From the NCBI GenBank assembly GCA_024275635.1, contig JAJRYT010000005.1:1-38180 (forward strand): a stretch of DNA of 38,180 nt. Reading direction: 5' to 3'. The translations under genes were made by a program, and so were the position numbers. The notes beneath the pieces are model-generated. The model was not told the origin of the DNA. It searched no databases and worked only from the letters and a program-made list of their open reading frames with translations. Positions 25,501 through 32,800 of the stretch are shown here, piece after piece (the first letter of the stretch is position 1; each line of letters opens with the position of its first letter). The DNA comes from Chloroflexota bacterium. GTDB taxonomy: Bacteria; Chloroflexota; Anaerolineae; Promineifilales; Promineifilaceae.

Positions 25501-25549
25501 GGGAAAATTGTGAATTATGAATGATGAATGGTGAATTGTGAATGGTCAT
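22511..25549 (-). CDS. Fusion of SAM methyltransferase and GT39-type membrane glycosyltransferase
   Basis: The protein is 1012 residues. Residues about 20-270 form a class I methyltransferase (PILDLGCGDGHFTQM, then GDHLPFPDNHFGTVISNSVLEHI and LQPGGKLIITMPSHLF). A ~75-residue linker rich in Pro, Glu and Ser follows. From about 350 on is a polytopic membrane region of the ArnT/PMT (GT39) type, with VNLTSHPFILNGVEASIGLDAQQVANG early and STLSIRLLSPLAGAFTVAATFLLGKRLWGRDVGLIAAVLL as the standard block. It probably moves a sugar from a polyprenyl carrier at the membrane. Five heptamer tracts lie inside the frame, including its first 14 codons. The start ATG overlaps the GT4 stop as ATGA. A lone start after the tract is possible but less likely. 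Confidence 0.85.
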   Translation of the reverse strand: MTIHNSPFIIHNSQFSHDDLLWRHLKTVPAFRALLRAVEARFYQHTEMPKPILDLGCGDGHFTQMTFNQPLTAGADPWWGPLQKSQKSGMYRHLAQSMGDHLPFPDNHFGTVISNSVLEHIPDIQAVLNDAGRVLQPGGKLIITMPSHLFTEQLGGAEFLEKLGANGLADRYRRFFNFVARHVHTDPPDVWAERLALAGFAVERWQYYFSREALHALEWGHVQGLPSAILHFLTGHWILSPWEDNLRRTERWVRPFYEEEFPTEGTYIFFVARKEAAGPIEASLPAARPFSVEELMINDQRLMIDDRELESVPAPEPSAVPELSEAETPEPTPAATPVNHQSSIINPRIIPAILVAASLLSAITGQAILNANPPEPIAGLRWYGYSLIPLFILAWRQRGVNWPGLPQITFTRPGKIPRHRWYYFLALFLAFLAPRIVNNPSSAPQPGLAIMLWLAAGGIAFYALSAFRPSLSALRFPLPASRFTLIAAAALFLTALIARAVNLTSHPFILNGVEASIGLDAQQVANGTAQNPFATGWLTNPTLLYFLLAGPLRLLGPSTLSIRLLSPLAGAFTVAATFLLGKRLWGRDVGLIAAVLLTGSHLHLHYSRLGMTNIWDPLLVLLALGLLALAWRESGRFLWLLAGTAVGLNAYVFTGSHLLPLMLVALAILVLLFDRETLWRQWRHILAAAALAFIIALPQIIYYNNNPAAFMDRVNALGILEGQTGWIGQEAARTGLSQGEILRDQFARAALSFNYSLDKSGAYRPERPLLGFGMAVLFVIGLAIAVARRRQFRYNILLVWVIIPVIFGGALLLESPSSHRLVVTTPALALLAAIGLVEMGRLMVEGRKRKAESGEAEEKPITTSAAPALLPVLLAIAMMLALLDINFYFGTYRQQHTFADRNTEIADGVANYLNSLNGNEWTAYFFGPPSMYVGFPTIPFLVEDFQSDRNLYDVNEPGEALLPAQTPNRTFIFLPERANEIERTKAMVANGRLQTIPGFHANPLFYIYEVGE
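22980..23010. repeat. Heptamer tract (TTCCGCT)n inside the GT39 frame
   Basis: Four copies of the CCGCT core spaced 8, 7 and 7 bases lie inside the methyltransferase-GT39 gene, coding for the charged stretch RKRKAESGEAEE near residue 850, between membrane helices. Confidence 0.6.
24101..24163. repeat. Heptamer tract (GAAGCGG)n inside the GT39 frame
   Basis: Nine 7-base units in register (GAAACGG, GAAGCGG, GTAGGGG, GAAGCGG, AGAGCGG, AAAGCGA, GGGGCGG, AAGGCGG, ATAGCGC) lie inside the gene and code for the repetitive stretch SALRFPLPASRF near residue 470, between two membrane helices. Confidence 0.85.
24511..24538. repeat. Heptamer tract (GATTGAT)4 inside the linker
   Basis: Four units of GATTGAT in register fall at the boundary of the methyltransferase-GT39 linker and the first membrane helix (NHQSSIINP, about residue 340). 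Confidence 0.9.
24631..24665. repeat. Heptamer tract (AATCATC)n inside the linker
   Basis: Five units (GATCATC, AATCATC, AATCTTT, GATCATT, AATCATC) lie at the start of the interdomain linker and code for LMINDQRLMIDDREL near residue 300, itself a visible peptide repeat. Confidence 0.85.
25510..25544. repeat. Heptamer tract at the start of the fusion gene
   Basis: Five units (GTGAATT, ATGAATG, ATGAATG, GTGAATT, GTGAATG) form codons 2-13 of the methyltransferase-GT39 protein and yield the peptide repeat IHNSPFIIHNSQF. Confidence 0.85.
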
Positions 25550-26793
25550 CGGCTCACCCCTTCACCCCTGCTCCCCTGCATCGCATCGCGCATGGCTCGC
25601 AGGCGGTCGTAAGCGGGCGGTTCGGGAGCGGTGTTGTCGGCACGGCCGTTATGCAAATCATGGAATAAGTTGAGGTAGGAAGCGGCCGTTTCATCCGGGC
25701 TAAAACTTTCGGCAATCACTGCCGGATCGCGCACATACGCCGCCTTATTGCGTAAAATGCGAATGATTGCTTCCGCCAACGCTTCGTGGTCGCCGATGGG
25801 AATCACCTCGCCCATCCCCGTCATCGTCACTGGCTGGCGCACCCCCGGCAAAGCCGACGCCACTGACGGCGCGCCATTCATCATCGCTTCAATCTGCACC
25901 AGGCCAAACGTCTCCGTATTGTTCAGGCTGGGAATGCATAGGCAGTCCAGACTCTTGTAAAAAGCCGTCAATTCCGCCCCTTCAATACTGCCCAACAAAT
26001 GATAATGCGATTTGTATTTCTCAAACAATGGGGCTAATTTAGCCGCATACGCCTCTTCGCCCAGGACATTTTTGTATTGTCCGGCATGTAGCACACGCAC
26101 GTTCGGGAAACTCTTCCGGATTAAAGGTAACGCTTTGTGTAATACTTCCACTCCCTTTTCGGCGGCCAATCGGCAGATAATGCCAATCGTCTCCTCACCT
26201 TCCAGCCGATGCGTTTGCTGGAACTGCTGCAATATTTCATCTGAACAATCAGCCAACTCTACCGGCGGCGGGATGATGTGCAGTTTTTGGCCCAGGTAGT
26301 AGGAAAGGTAAGGAGAATGGCTGCCAAAATCGCGTGTGTAAGTGACGATGGCGTCGGCCAGCGCGCCGGCCAGCCGGTTTTGGAAGTGAACAACTTTGTC
26401 CACGACCCGGTTAAACAGGCCGTGTGGCAGCTGTAAATCGCTGTGATAGGTGATGACGACCGGTTTGCCTAATAGCCGGCCGCGCATCGCCACGCCCGGC
26501 GCATCAAACTGCGGCAGGTGCAGATGAATGATGTCTGTTTTTTGAGCCAATTTCCAGGCGGTTGGGCCAAAACTGGGCATGATGACCCCTTTGCTGACGC
26601 GAAAAGCAACCGGGATACGGACGACTTTGACGTCATCAATCAAATCATAGCGGGGTAAATCGGGATCGTATTGGGCGGTCAGGACGGTCACATCATGACC
26701 CTGCCGCGCCAACGCCCGGCTCAATCGTTCTACGTAAATGGTTAGCCCGCTGATCCAGGGCCGGTAGTAGGTTAAAACTTCAAGTATTTTCAT
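25546..26793 (-). CDS. Family 4 glycosyltransferase
   Basis: The protein is 415 residues with a GT-B fold. The N-terminal acceptor domain starts KILEVLTYYRPWISGLTIYVERLSRALARQGHDVTVLT. The C-terminal donor domain carries ICRLAAEKGVEVLHKALP, YKSLDCLCIPSLNNTETFGLVQIEAMMNGAPSVAS (the EX7E region is modified but readable) and GDHEALAEAI. It transfers a sugar from a nucleotide donor to a lipid-linked or glycan acceptor in the cytoplasm. It is the first gene of a pair with the methyltransferase-GT39 fusion (4-base overlap), so the two probably act on the same glycolipid. Acceptor and donor are not predictable. Confidence 0.92.
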   Translation of the reverse strand: MKILEVLTYYRPWISGLTIYVERLSRALARQGHDVTVLTAQYDPDLPRYDLIDDVKVVRIPVAFRVSKGVIMPSFGPTAWKLAQKTDIIHLHLPQFDAPGVAMRGRLLGKPVVITYHSDLQLPHGLFNRVVDKVVHFQNRLAGALADAIVTYTRDFGSHSPYLSYYLGQKLHIIPPPVELADCSDEILQQFQQTHRLEGEETIGIICRLAAEKGVEVLHKALPLIRKSFPNVRVLHAGQYKNVLGEEAYAAKLAPLFEKYKSHYHLLGSIEGAELTAFYKSLDCLCIPSLNNTETFGLVQIEAMMNGAPSVASALPGVRQPVTMTGMGEVIPIGDHEALAEAIIRILRNKAAYVRDPAVIAESFSPDETAASYLNLFHDLHNGRADNTAPEPPAYDRLRAMRDAMQGSRGEGVSR

Positions 26794-26934
26794 GGCGTTG
26801 CTGTAGAGTGATTTGTCAAACCTTTGTCAAATTGTCAAAAGGTGTGTTTCAAATGAGTTGAGAACTAGTTGAAAGCCATGTCACTTTCCTGGTAAGTTAT
26901 AGATTCGACAAAATCATAACGCAGGGAGATAAGC

Positions 26935-27075
26935 ATGACTTTCAACTCAATACCCATGATACAGCAAAAAGTAAAAACTGACTTTGAAATGTTACTGTCA
27001 ACGGTGACAGGCAACGATGGTCAAAATTGTTCGGCTGACCGAATGGAACGTCATCTCTTCGAGCAACTCCTTCGC
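26935..27075 (+). pseudogene. Relic of an ISKra4-type transposase N-terminus
   Basis: The first ~47 codons after ATG 26935 (with a good GGGAGATAAGC ribosome site) resemble the N-terminus of ISKra4-family transposases: IQQKVKTDFEMLLSTVTG followed by the SADRMERHLFEQLLR motif. The similarity stops abruptly, and what follows (to about 27400) has no recognisable coding content, although the frame stays open into the receiver gene. This is judged from memory of the family, without a search. It could be a remnant or an internally deleted element. Confidence 0.55.
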
Positions 27076-27417
27076 CCTCAGATTCCTACACTAATTTCTG
27101 AGTGTAAAGTGTCCCACCCTATATTGACACAAAGGGTCCCCTCTATGTCAGAGGCGGCTTCAAGAGTTCTGTTGCAAAAAATATTCAGTTCGATTATTTG
27201 CAACAGAACCCTTTTTTGTTTGGCTCTGAGCGTAAGGTTTTTTGTAAGAGCTGATTGTTACAGTAAATGGTGGAGCGTAGTACCTCAAACTTCAACTAAC
27301 AATTCACAATCATCATTACCGTGGCGTTGCCATCCCTCCGCACATCATTCCCTATTGCAAAACCTTTCTGCAATCACGCCACCCTGTGCCAACAAGGCAA
27401 ACAAAAGGGAGAAAAAG
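27076..27417. other. Non-coding scar region downstream of the transposase relic
   Basis: About 340 bases hold no recognised gene. They include the hairpin at 27166-27209 and the leader of the receiver gene (GGGAGAAAAAG before ATG 27418). Base composition is lower in GC than the neighbours. The open frame across it appears accidental. Confidence 0.5.
27166..27216 (+). terminator. Terminator-like hairpin with IS6-type terminal sequence
   Basis: GTTCTGTTGCAAA (27166-27178) and TTTGCAACAGAAC (27197-27209) are perfect complements with an 18-base loop, followed by CCTTTTTT. It can act as an intrinsic terminator. The arm GGTTCTGTTGCAAA also equals the known terminal repeat wording of IS6-family elements such as IS431/IS257. 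Confidence 0.6.
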
Positions 27418-27822
27418 ATGGGTACGTCAATTTTGGTCATTACAGAAGAGCCTATTACGCGGTATCTGCTGCGCCTGATCCTGGAAAGAGATGGCTATGA
27501 AGTGTTAGAAGCGGATTATGGGCTGGATGCGTTAAACCAGGTTCAGCGGCATAAAATGGATGTGTTAATTATGGATGTCGCCCGCCAAAACAAGGATGGC
27601 TTTGTGGTATGCCGTCCCAATAATGAGGAAAGGTCAACCGCTCTTATGCCGGCTATTATGTTAAACGCCAAAGCCCAGTTTGATGTGTTGAAAGAGGTTT
27701 TGAGCGCCACGATTACGAATTATTTGCCTACGCCGGTGATGAGCCAGGATTTGATCACCAGTGTACGGAGCGCGCTAAAGAGTTCGGCTTTTGCGCCGGT
27801 TTCTGAGTTACAACCGGCCTGA
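27418..27822 (+). CDS. Stand-alone degenerate receiver-domain protein
   Basis: This is a 134-residue CheY-like domain without output domain. ILVITEEPITRYLLRLILERDGYEVLEADYGLDAL gives the first strand and helix; LIMDVARQNKDGF carries the phospho-acceptor Asp53. The acidic pair is Glu10-Glu11, but the conserved Thr/Ser is Asn83 (IMLNAKA) and the conserved Lys before Pro is Thr (LPTPV). It is therefore either a phosphorylation-independent pseudo-receiver or a decaying one. ATG 27418 has GGGAGA upstream; the larger open frame is not used. No histidine kinase is in the window. Confidence 0.8.
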   Translation: MGTSILVITEEPITRYLLRLILERDGYEVLEADYGLDALNQVQRHKMDVLIMDVARQNKDGFVVCRPNNEERSTALMPAIMLNAKAQFDVLKEVLSATITNYLPTPVMSQDLITSVRSALKSSAFAPVSELQPA

Positions 27823-27849
27823 CCGGGCGATTTAACCATTTCATGTGGC

Positions 27850-27886
27850 AGCCCGTCCGGTCCGAATGGATGGGCTTTTTGTTTTT
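27850..27886 (+). terminator. Rho-independent terminator of the receiver gene
   Basis: AGCCCGTCC and GGATGGGCT form a 9-bp stem (one G-U) followed by CTTTTTGTTTTT, about 27 bases beyond the stop codon. Confidence 0.75.
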
Positions 27887-27887
27887 A

Positions 27888-27978
27888 GTATCAGGGAACC
27901 TCCGGGAGGTTAGGACTATGAGCCGGACCAGCGCTAAAACCTCCCGCAGGTCTGCCCCAAATATTGAGGGCATAGTAC
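27888..27978. repeat. Degenerate relative of the MITE-like elements
   Basis: The right part (AAAACCTCCCGCAGGTCT, then GCCCC, ATATTGAGG and TAGTAC) follows the same order as the right half of copy A, and the left side starts GTATC. The left arm is replaced by a short palindrome AACCTCCGGGAGGTT. No clear target duplication is visible. It lies between convergent genes. Confidence 0.4.
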
Positions 27979-27997
27979 ACAAACGAAAAAGTCGTTT

Positions 27998-28723
27998 TTA
28001 CTCCTCTACAATCACAATCTGTTCGATCACGTCAGCCGATTGGCTTGTAGGATTTAGGGTGAGGGCGCTCAACACATCATCCCCAGCTACCAGCTCGCCA
28101 AAGATAGTATGCAGCCCATTCAGATGCGGCGTAGGCACAAAGGTGATGAAAAATTGACTGCCATTTGTGTCTGGCCCAGCGTTCGCCATCGCCAACAAGC
28201 CCCGCCGGTCAAAAGTAAGGCCGGCCCCGGTCTCATCCTCAAATTCATAGCCTGGACCGCCGGAGCCAATGCCGGTCGGGTCGCCGCCCTGGGCCATGAA
28301 ATCTTCAATGACCCGGTGGAAAGTCAAGCCATCGTAAAAGCCCTGGTTAGCCAGGTAAACGAAGTTGTTGACGGTTAACGGCGCTTCGTCATCGAACAAG
28401 GCCAGCCGCATCTCTCCCTTCCCCTGAACAGTGATAACCGCTTCGTAGGAGTTGGCTGTGTCAATGACCATCGGCGGATATTGGCTGAAGTAATCGTTGC
28501 GGTCAGATGGCGAGATGGCGGCTAACGGCCGTTCCCCGGCCAATTCCAACGGCGGTTCCGGCGCGCAGCACACCGTGAAGATTTGCCAGATAAGAACACC
28601 TATCACAACGATGCCTACGATGATGCCGCCAACAATCATCAGCCGCTTTTTCTGCCTCTCTTTCTTTTGCCGCATCTCCTCGCGGCGTCTGGAAACCGAT
28701 AACCCAGATTTTCCTTTTGTCAT
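27998..28723 (-). CDS. Membrane-anchored cyclophilin-type peptidyl-prolyl isomerase
   Basis: The protein is 241 residues: a basic cytoplasmic start (about 1-28), one membrane helix ([18 protein letters not shown]), a ~30-residue spacer, then the cyclophilin domain from about 85. [17 protein letters not shown] carries the catalytic Arg and Gln; [24 protein letters not shown] follows, with the usual active-site Trp replaced by His in this copy. It should act on proteins outside the membrane. AGGAGA precedes the ATG. It is the last gene of a surface-glycan operon, and its domain and the 35 residues before it are closely similar to the C-terminus of the large protein encoded at 29812-34272. Confidence 0.92.
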   Translation of the reverse strand: MTKGKSGLSVSRRREEMRQKKERQKKRLMIVGGIIVGIVVIGVLIWQIFTVCCAPEPPLELAGERPLAAISPSDRNDYFSQYPPMVIDTANSYEAVITVQGKGEMRLALFDDEAPLTVNNFVYLANQGFYDGLTFHRVIEDFMAQGGDPTGIGSGGPGYEFEDETGAGLTFDRRGLLAMANAGPDTNGSQFFITFVPTPHLNGLHTIFGELVAGDDVLSALTLNPTSQSADVIEQIVIVEE

Positions 28724-28732
28724 TTGCTTCTC

Positions 28733-29728
28733 CTAACGGTTTTTGTATTGTTTTTCTAACCACAAGACGGCGTAGAACGCGATAACGGTAACGGCCGTTC
28801 CCATTAAATAGCCCTCTAAAACCGATGCTTCGGCAATGAAAAGCGCAATCAAACCAAACATCCCGGCTGCCAGATAAAGGAGCAGCACCGCTTCCCGTTG
28901 GCTGAATCCCAGCGCCACCAGCCGGTGGCTGATGTGATCTTTTCCCGCCGTGTTGGGGCTAACCCCGCGTCGGATGCGCGAAATCGTCACTAAAGTCGTA
29001 TCAAAAATCGGCAGGCCCAGAATAAATACCGGCACCATCCAGGTCACAAAGTTGCTGTTCTCCGGGAAGCGCAGCTGCAAACCCAACACGGCCAGGATGA
29101 ATCCCAGGAAAAGCGATCCCACATCACCCATAAAAATCTGGGCCGGTTTGAAATTGTAACGCAAAAAACCGAGGCAGGCGCCCAAAACAGCCGCCGCCAG
29201 CGCCGAGACCAAAAATTGCCCATTTTGCAGCCCCATCAACAAAATAAAGGCCGCTCCCACCCCGCTGACGCCAGCGCTCAACCCATCCATGTTGTCCAAA
29301 AAATTGATCGCGTTGCTAATACCAGCCAACCAGATAAAGGTGATAGCGTAATTCAGCCACAGAGGAACCGGCAAGCGCACGCGCACGCCCCAGTAAGCCA
29401 AAATGACAAACCCCAGGAACTGCCCGCCTATCTTCAACCAGGCCGGCAAATTGCGCCGGTCATCAATCAGGCCGGTGAGGGCAACGATGCTGCTGGCTAG
29501 AAATACAGCCACAACCTCTCGTGGGAGGCGGTTGGCAAAAATCAGGACGGCCAAAATGGCTCCGGCAAAAATAGCCACGCCGCCCAGCAAGGGCATCGGT
29601 GTGCCATGCAATTTACGCCTGGTGGGCGTATCTACGAAACCAAACCAGATGGCAGCCCGTCTTACCCAGGGTGTGCTCATGCCGGTGATGGTTAAAGCGA
29701 TCAGGAAAATGACGATTAGGGTAATCAT
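28733..29728 (-). CDS. Polyprenyl-phosphate N-acetylhexosamine-1-phosphate transferase (WecA/TagO-like)
   Basis: The protein is 331 residues with about ten membrane segments. Family motifs seen are TPTRRKLHGTPMPLLGG, GLIDDRRNLPAWLKIGGQ, the catalytic NFLDNMDGLSAG, FMGDVGSLFLGF, PIFDTTLVTISR and GKDHISHRLVALG. These assign it to the WecA/TagO/RgpG group rather than MraY. It would load the first sugar phosphate onto undecaprenyl phosphate to start a surface glycan. It sits between the O-antigen-ligase fusion and the cyclophilin gene with short gaps, so the three form one transcript. The ribosome site is weak. Confidence 0.93.
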   Translation of the reverse strand: MITLIVIFLIALTITGMSTPWVRRAAIWFGFVDTPTRRKLHGTPMPLLGGVAIFAGAILAVLIFANRLPREVVAVFLASSIVALTGLIDDRRNLPAWLKIGGQFLGFVILAYWGVRVRLPVPLWLNYAITFIWLAGISNAINFLDNMDGLSAGVSGVGAAFILLMGLQNGQFLVSALAAAVLGACLGFLRYNFKPAQIFMGDVGSLFLGFILAVLGLQLRFPENSNFVTWMVPVFILGLPIFDTTLVTISRIRRGVSPNTAGKDHISHRLVALGFSQREAVLLLYLAAGMFGLIALFIAEASVLEGYLMGTAVTVIAFYAVLWLEKQYKNR

Positions 29729-29731
29729 AAG

Positions 29732-29815
29732 CGTGTTCCGTGTTCCGTGTTCCGTGATCGGATTACGGATTACGGATTACGGGTTACGGGTTACGGATTA
29801 CGGGTTACGGATTAC
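29732..29815. repeat. Compound heptamer tract (GTGTTCC)3 and (GGATTAC)8
   Basis: Three copies of GTGTTCC are followed by eight units of GGATTAC or GGGTTAC in perfect register (29760-29815). The tract links the large fusion gene and the transferase gene. The stop codon (TAA) of the fusion gene is formed by its last unit, read on the minus strand. Confidence 0.95.
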
Positions 29816-32800
29816 CGATCTACTTCCACAATTTCAATGCGCTCAATCCGATCGCCCGCTACAGCGGCGGCGACGGGATCGCGCAGTGTAAGCGAACTGA
29901 GGACATCATCCCCGGCGACCATCTCGCCAAAAATAGTATGATTGCCGTCCAGCCAGGGCGTCTCCACAAAGGTGATGAAAAACTGGCTGCCGTTCGTCGC
30001 TGGGCCAGCATTAGCCATGGCCAGCAACCCGCGCCGGTCAAAGCGCAGCCCATTATTGGTTTCATCAGCAAATTGGTAGCCGGGACCGCCAGCGCCGCTG
30101 CCGGTAGGATCGCCGCCCTGGGCCATGAAGTCGGCAAGCACACGGTGAAAAATTGTGCCATCATAAAAACCCTGGCGGGCCAGGAAGACGAAATTATTAA
30201 CGGCTAACGGCGCTGCGTCATCAAAAAGGCGGAAGCGCATTTCTCCTTTGGCCGTCACGATGACGGCCTCATAGGTTTTGGCGATATCAATGACGGTGGG
30301 CGGGTAAGCGGTGTAATAGTTGTTGCGAGCGGCGGGGTCGAGTTGGGCTAACGGCCGTTCCTCGCCCAACTCCACAATCTCCCCCGGCAGTTCAGCCGCA
30401 GGGGGCGGCGGTTCTGACGACGTTTCACCGCCGCCTAATTGGTTGATAAACTGCTGGATTTGCCCGCTGGCCTCGGCCGGAGCCGCCGCCAACGACTGCT
30501 CGGCCAACGCCAGCGCCAACGCCTCATCCCCCATCTGCAAATGCAAATTGGCGACTAAAAAATCGAGGTTCCAGGATGCGATCTCGCCGCCGTTACGACT
30601 GCGGGCTTCCTCATACGCCGCCAACGATTCGTCAAACCGGCCTAGCTGCTGATAAATTTGGGCCGCTTGCAGCCAGGCGCGCACATTATCCTCATCACGG
30701 GCTAATCCGGCTTTCAGACTGGCCGCCGCCTTGTCATAATAGTCCAGCCGCACCGCCTCCTCTGCGCTGGCCGCACAGGCCACATACACATCGGCGCGGG
30801 CAAAATAGGTGACGGTATAGTAGGGGTCAATGGTAACCGATTCGTCATATAAAGCGATGGCCTGATCGCAATCGCCCATGAGATCATAGGAAAGCCGGGC
30901 GTATTCATTGCGAATGACTGAATTTTGCGGACTGAGGGAAAGGGCTTCCCGGTAATAAGCGGCGGCGGCTTCTACCCGCGCCTGCTTGTCCGTATCGGAG
31001 GCGCTCAACTGCCGCCACCGGGTGTTGAGGCGGGCCAGATTGGCGGTGTGGTCTGTGTTGAGTGGGTTGATATTCTGGGCGCGGATTAATCGTTTTTCGG
31101 CTGTGTTAAGCAAACGGGTCTGCTCAACCGGATCAGTCGTAATCGTAGATTGTTCCAGATATGCTCGGCCCAGGAACAGGTCGTAAAAGTCCTCGTTGGG
31201 GGCCAGGTTAAGGGCTTCTTCATAAATGGCCGTCGCCACCTTCCAGGTTTCACTATCACGGCTGCGTGTCGCCTGGTCGTCAAACGGTTTGCCCCGTTTG
31301 TAAACGATATCGGCCTGGATGATGCGCATGTTGGTACGGCCGATAACCGCAAAGGCCAGCGCAAACAACACGACCAGGCTGATGTAAGCCGGGGACGAGC
31401 CAAACGTCTTGACGCGGCGGAATGACGGTCCGGCCAGGGCAAAAGCAGCTGAAAAGAGCAGCAAAATGACGAAGGCATAAAAAACTGTCAGCAGGCCGGC
31501 TGACTGGTTGGCTTCTAGCACGCGCAGCTGCTCAATGGTATCTACCGGCGTGGTGGGCTGGAACAGCAAACTGGCCCGCAGCATGGAGGCATGGATGAAG
31601 GTATAGAACAAGCCAACAGCCAATGATAAGAAAGCCATGACTGCCGCTGGAATCAGGGCATCCGACCAGGATTTATCCCACAGCAGATTAAGGAGAAGCA
31701 GGCTGAGAACAGCCGTTCCCAATCCAAAAAGCGTTCCGCCAGCAATTAAAATGGGCAATGTAAAAATCAAGCCGGCCATTGCCACCGAACCAGCCAGCAG
31801 GCGAGAGGAAGGCATGTTCAGTTGCAAGCGAAAGGCCGCCCAGGCAGTCAATCCGGCCCAGAAGAATAGCAGGCTGCGCCCCAGGGCGGCCGTCGCGCCC
31901 GGCGGCGCAGAGGCGGGAAAAAAGCGCAGGGCCAAGCTAACCAAAGCCATGACGCCTAAAATAATAACGGCCGTTTGTTTGCGCCCCGCAGCCAACCTGT
32001 CGGAAACAGTGAAAAAATCCAATTCGCCGCTTTTCATCATTTCGCTCACGCCTACCAAGACGCCCAGCGTCCAGGTCAGCATCATCATGAGGAAAATAAA
32101 GGGGGAATCCACAAACCCTTTGCGGGCATTGATGAAGAGGGATTGGTGGAAGATCTCCGATGCTGGCAGATCGGACGCCGCGGCCACGACTTTGTCGGGC
32201 GGTAAGGAGTAGGTCATGTATTCGTAGCCTAAAATGCCCAGGGTTAAGGCCATCATCAAAGCGAAAAGCAGGACTGGCGCCCACGGGCTGTCCGGGGCCG
32301 GGCGGATACGGCGGCGTTTGCGGGAAGGTGTGGGATCGGAGACGGCCGTTTCCCGTAATTGAGGCATCCTGTACCCGACCAAAAACATCAAGGCCACATA
32401 GACAAAGAAATGGATGCGTGTGGCCGCAATCGCAATGCCGAAGTGGATTTCAACATAGTGGGCCAACACAGCGGCCACCAACGCCGTCATCAGCAAGCGA
32501 TCTACATGAAAGGGATCGTCAGCCGTCTTGTTATCTTCTGACTGGGCGAACAAAGCATAGTAAATCAAATACACAATCAAGCCGATAATACTGCCAAAGG
32601 GGATAGCCACGCCCAGGAACGGCATCCCCATTGTCTGGGTGATGAGCAGTGTCACCAAAAGCGCGCCCGCAATCCAGGCGGCAATCAACAAATTACGGTC
32701 GCGTCGCGTGCGCACAACACCCAGCCAGGAAAAACCATAGGTGAAAACGCTCAAGTACAATGCCTGCCACACCAGGAAGCCTAGTCCTCCGGTGATTACC

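Noticed and set aside
26935..27822. A single 295-codon gene fusing a transposase-like start to the receiver
   Set aside because: The middle part has no coding character and contains a terminator-like hairpin; a good ribosome site precedes ATG 27418.
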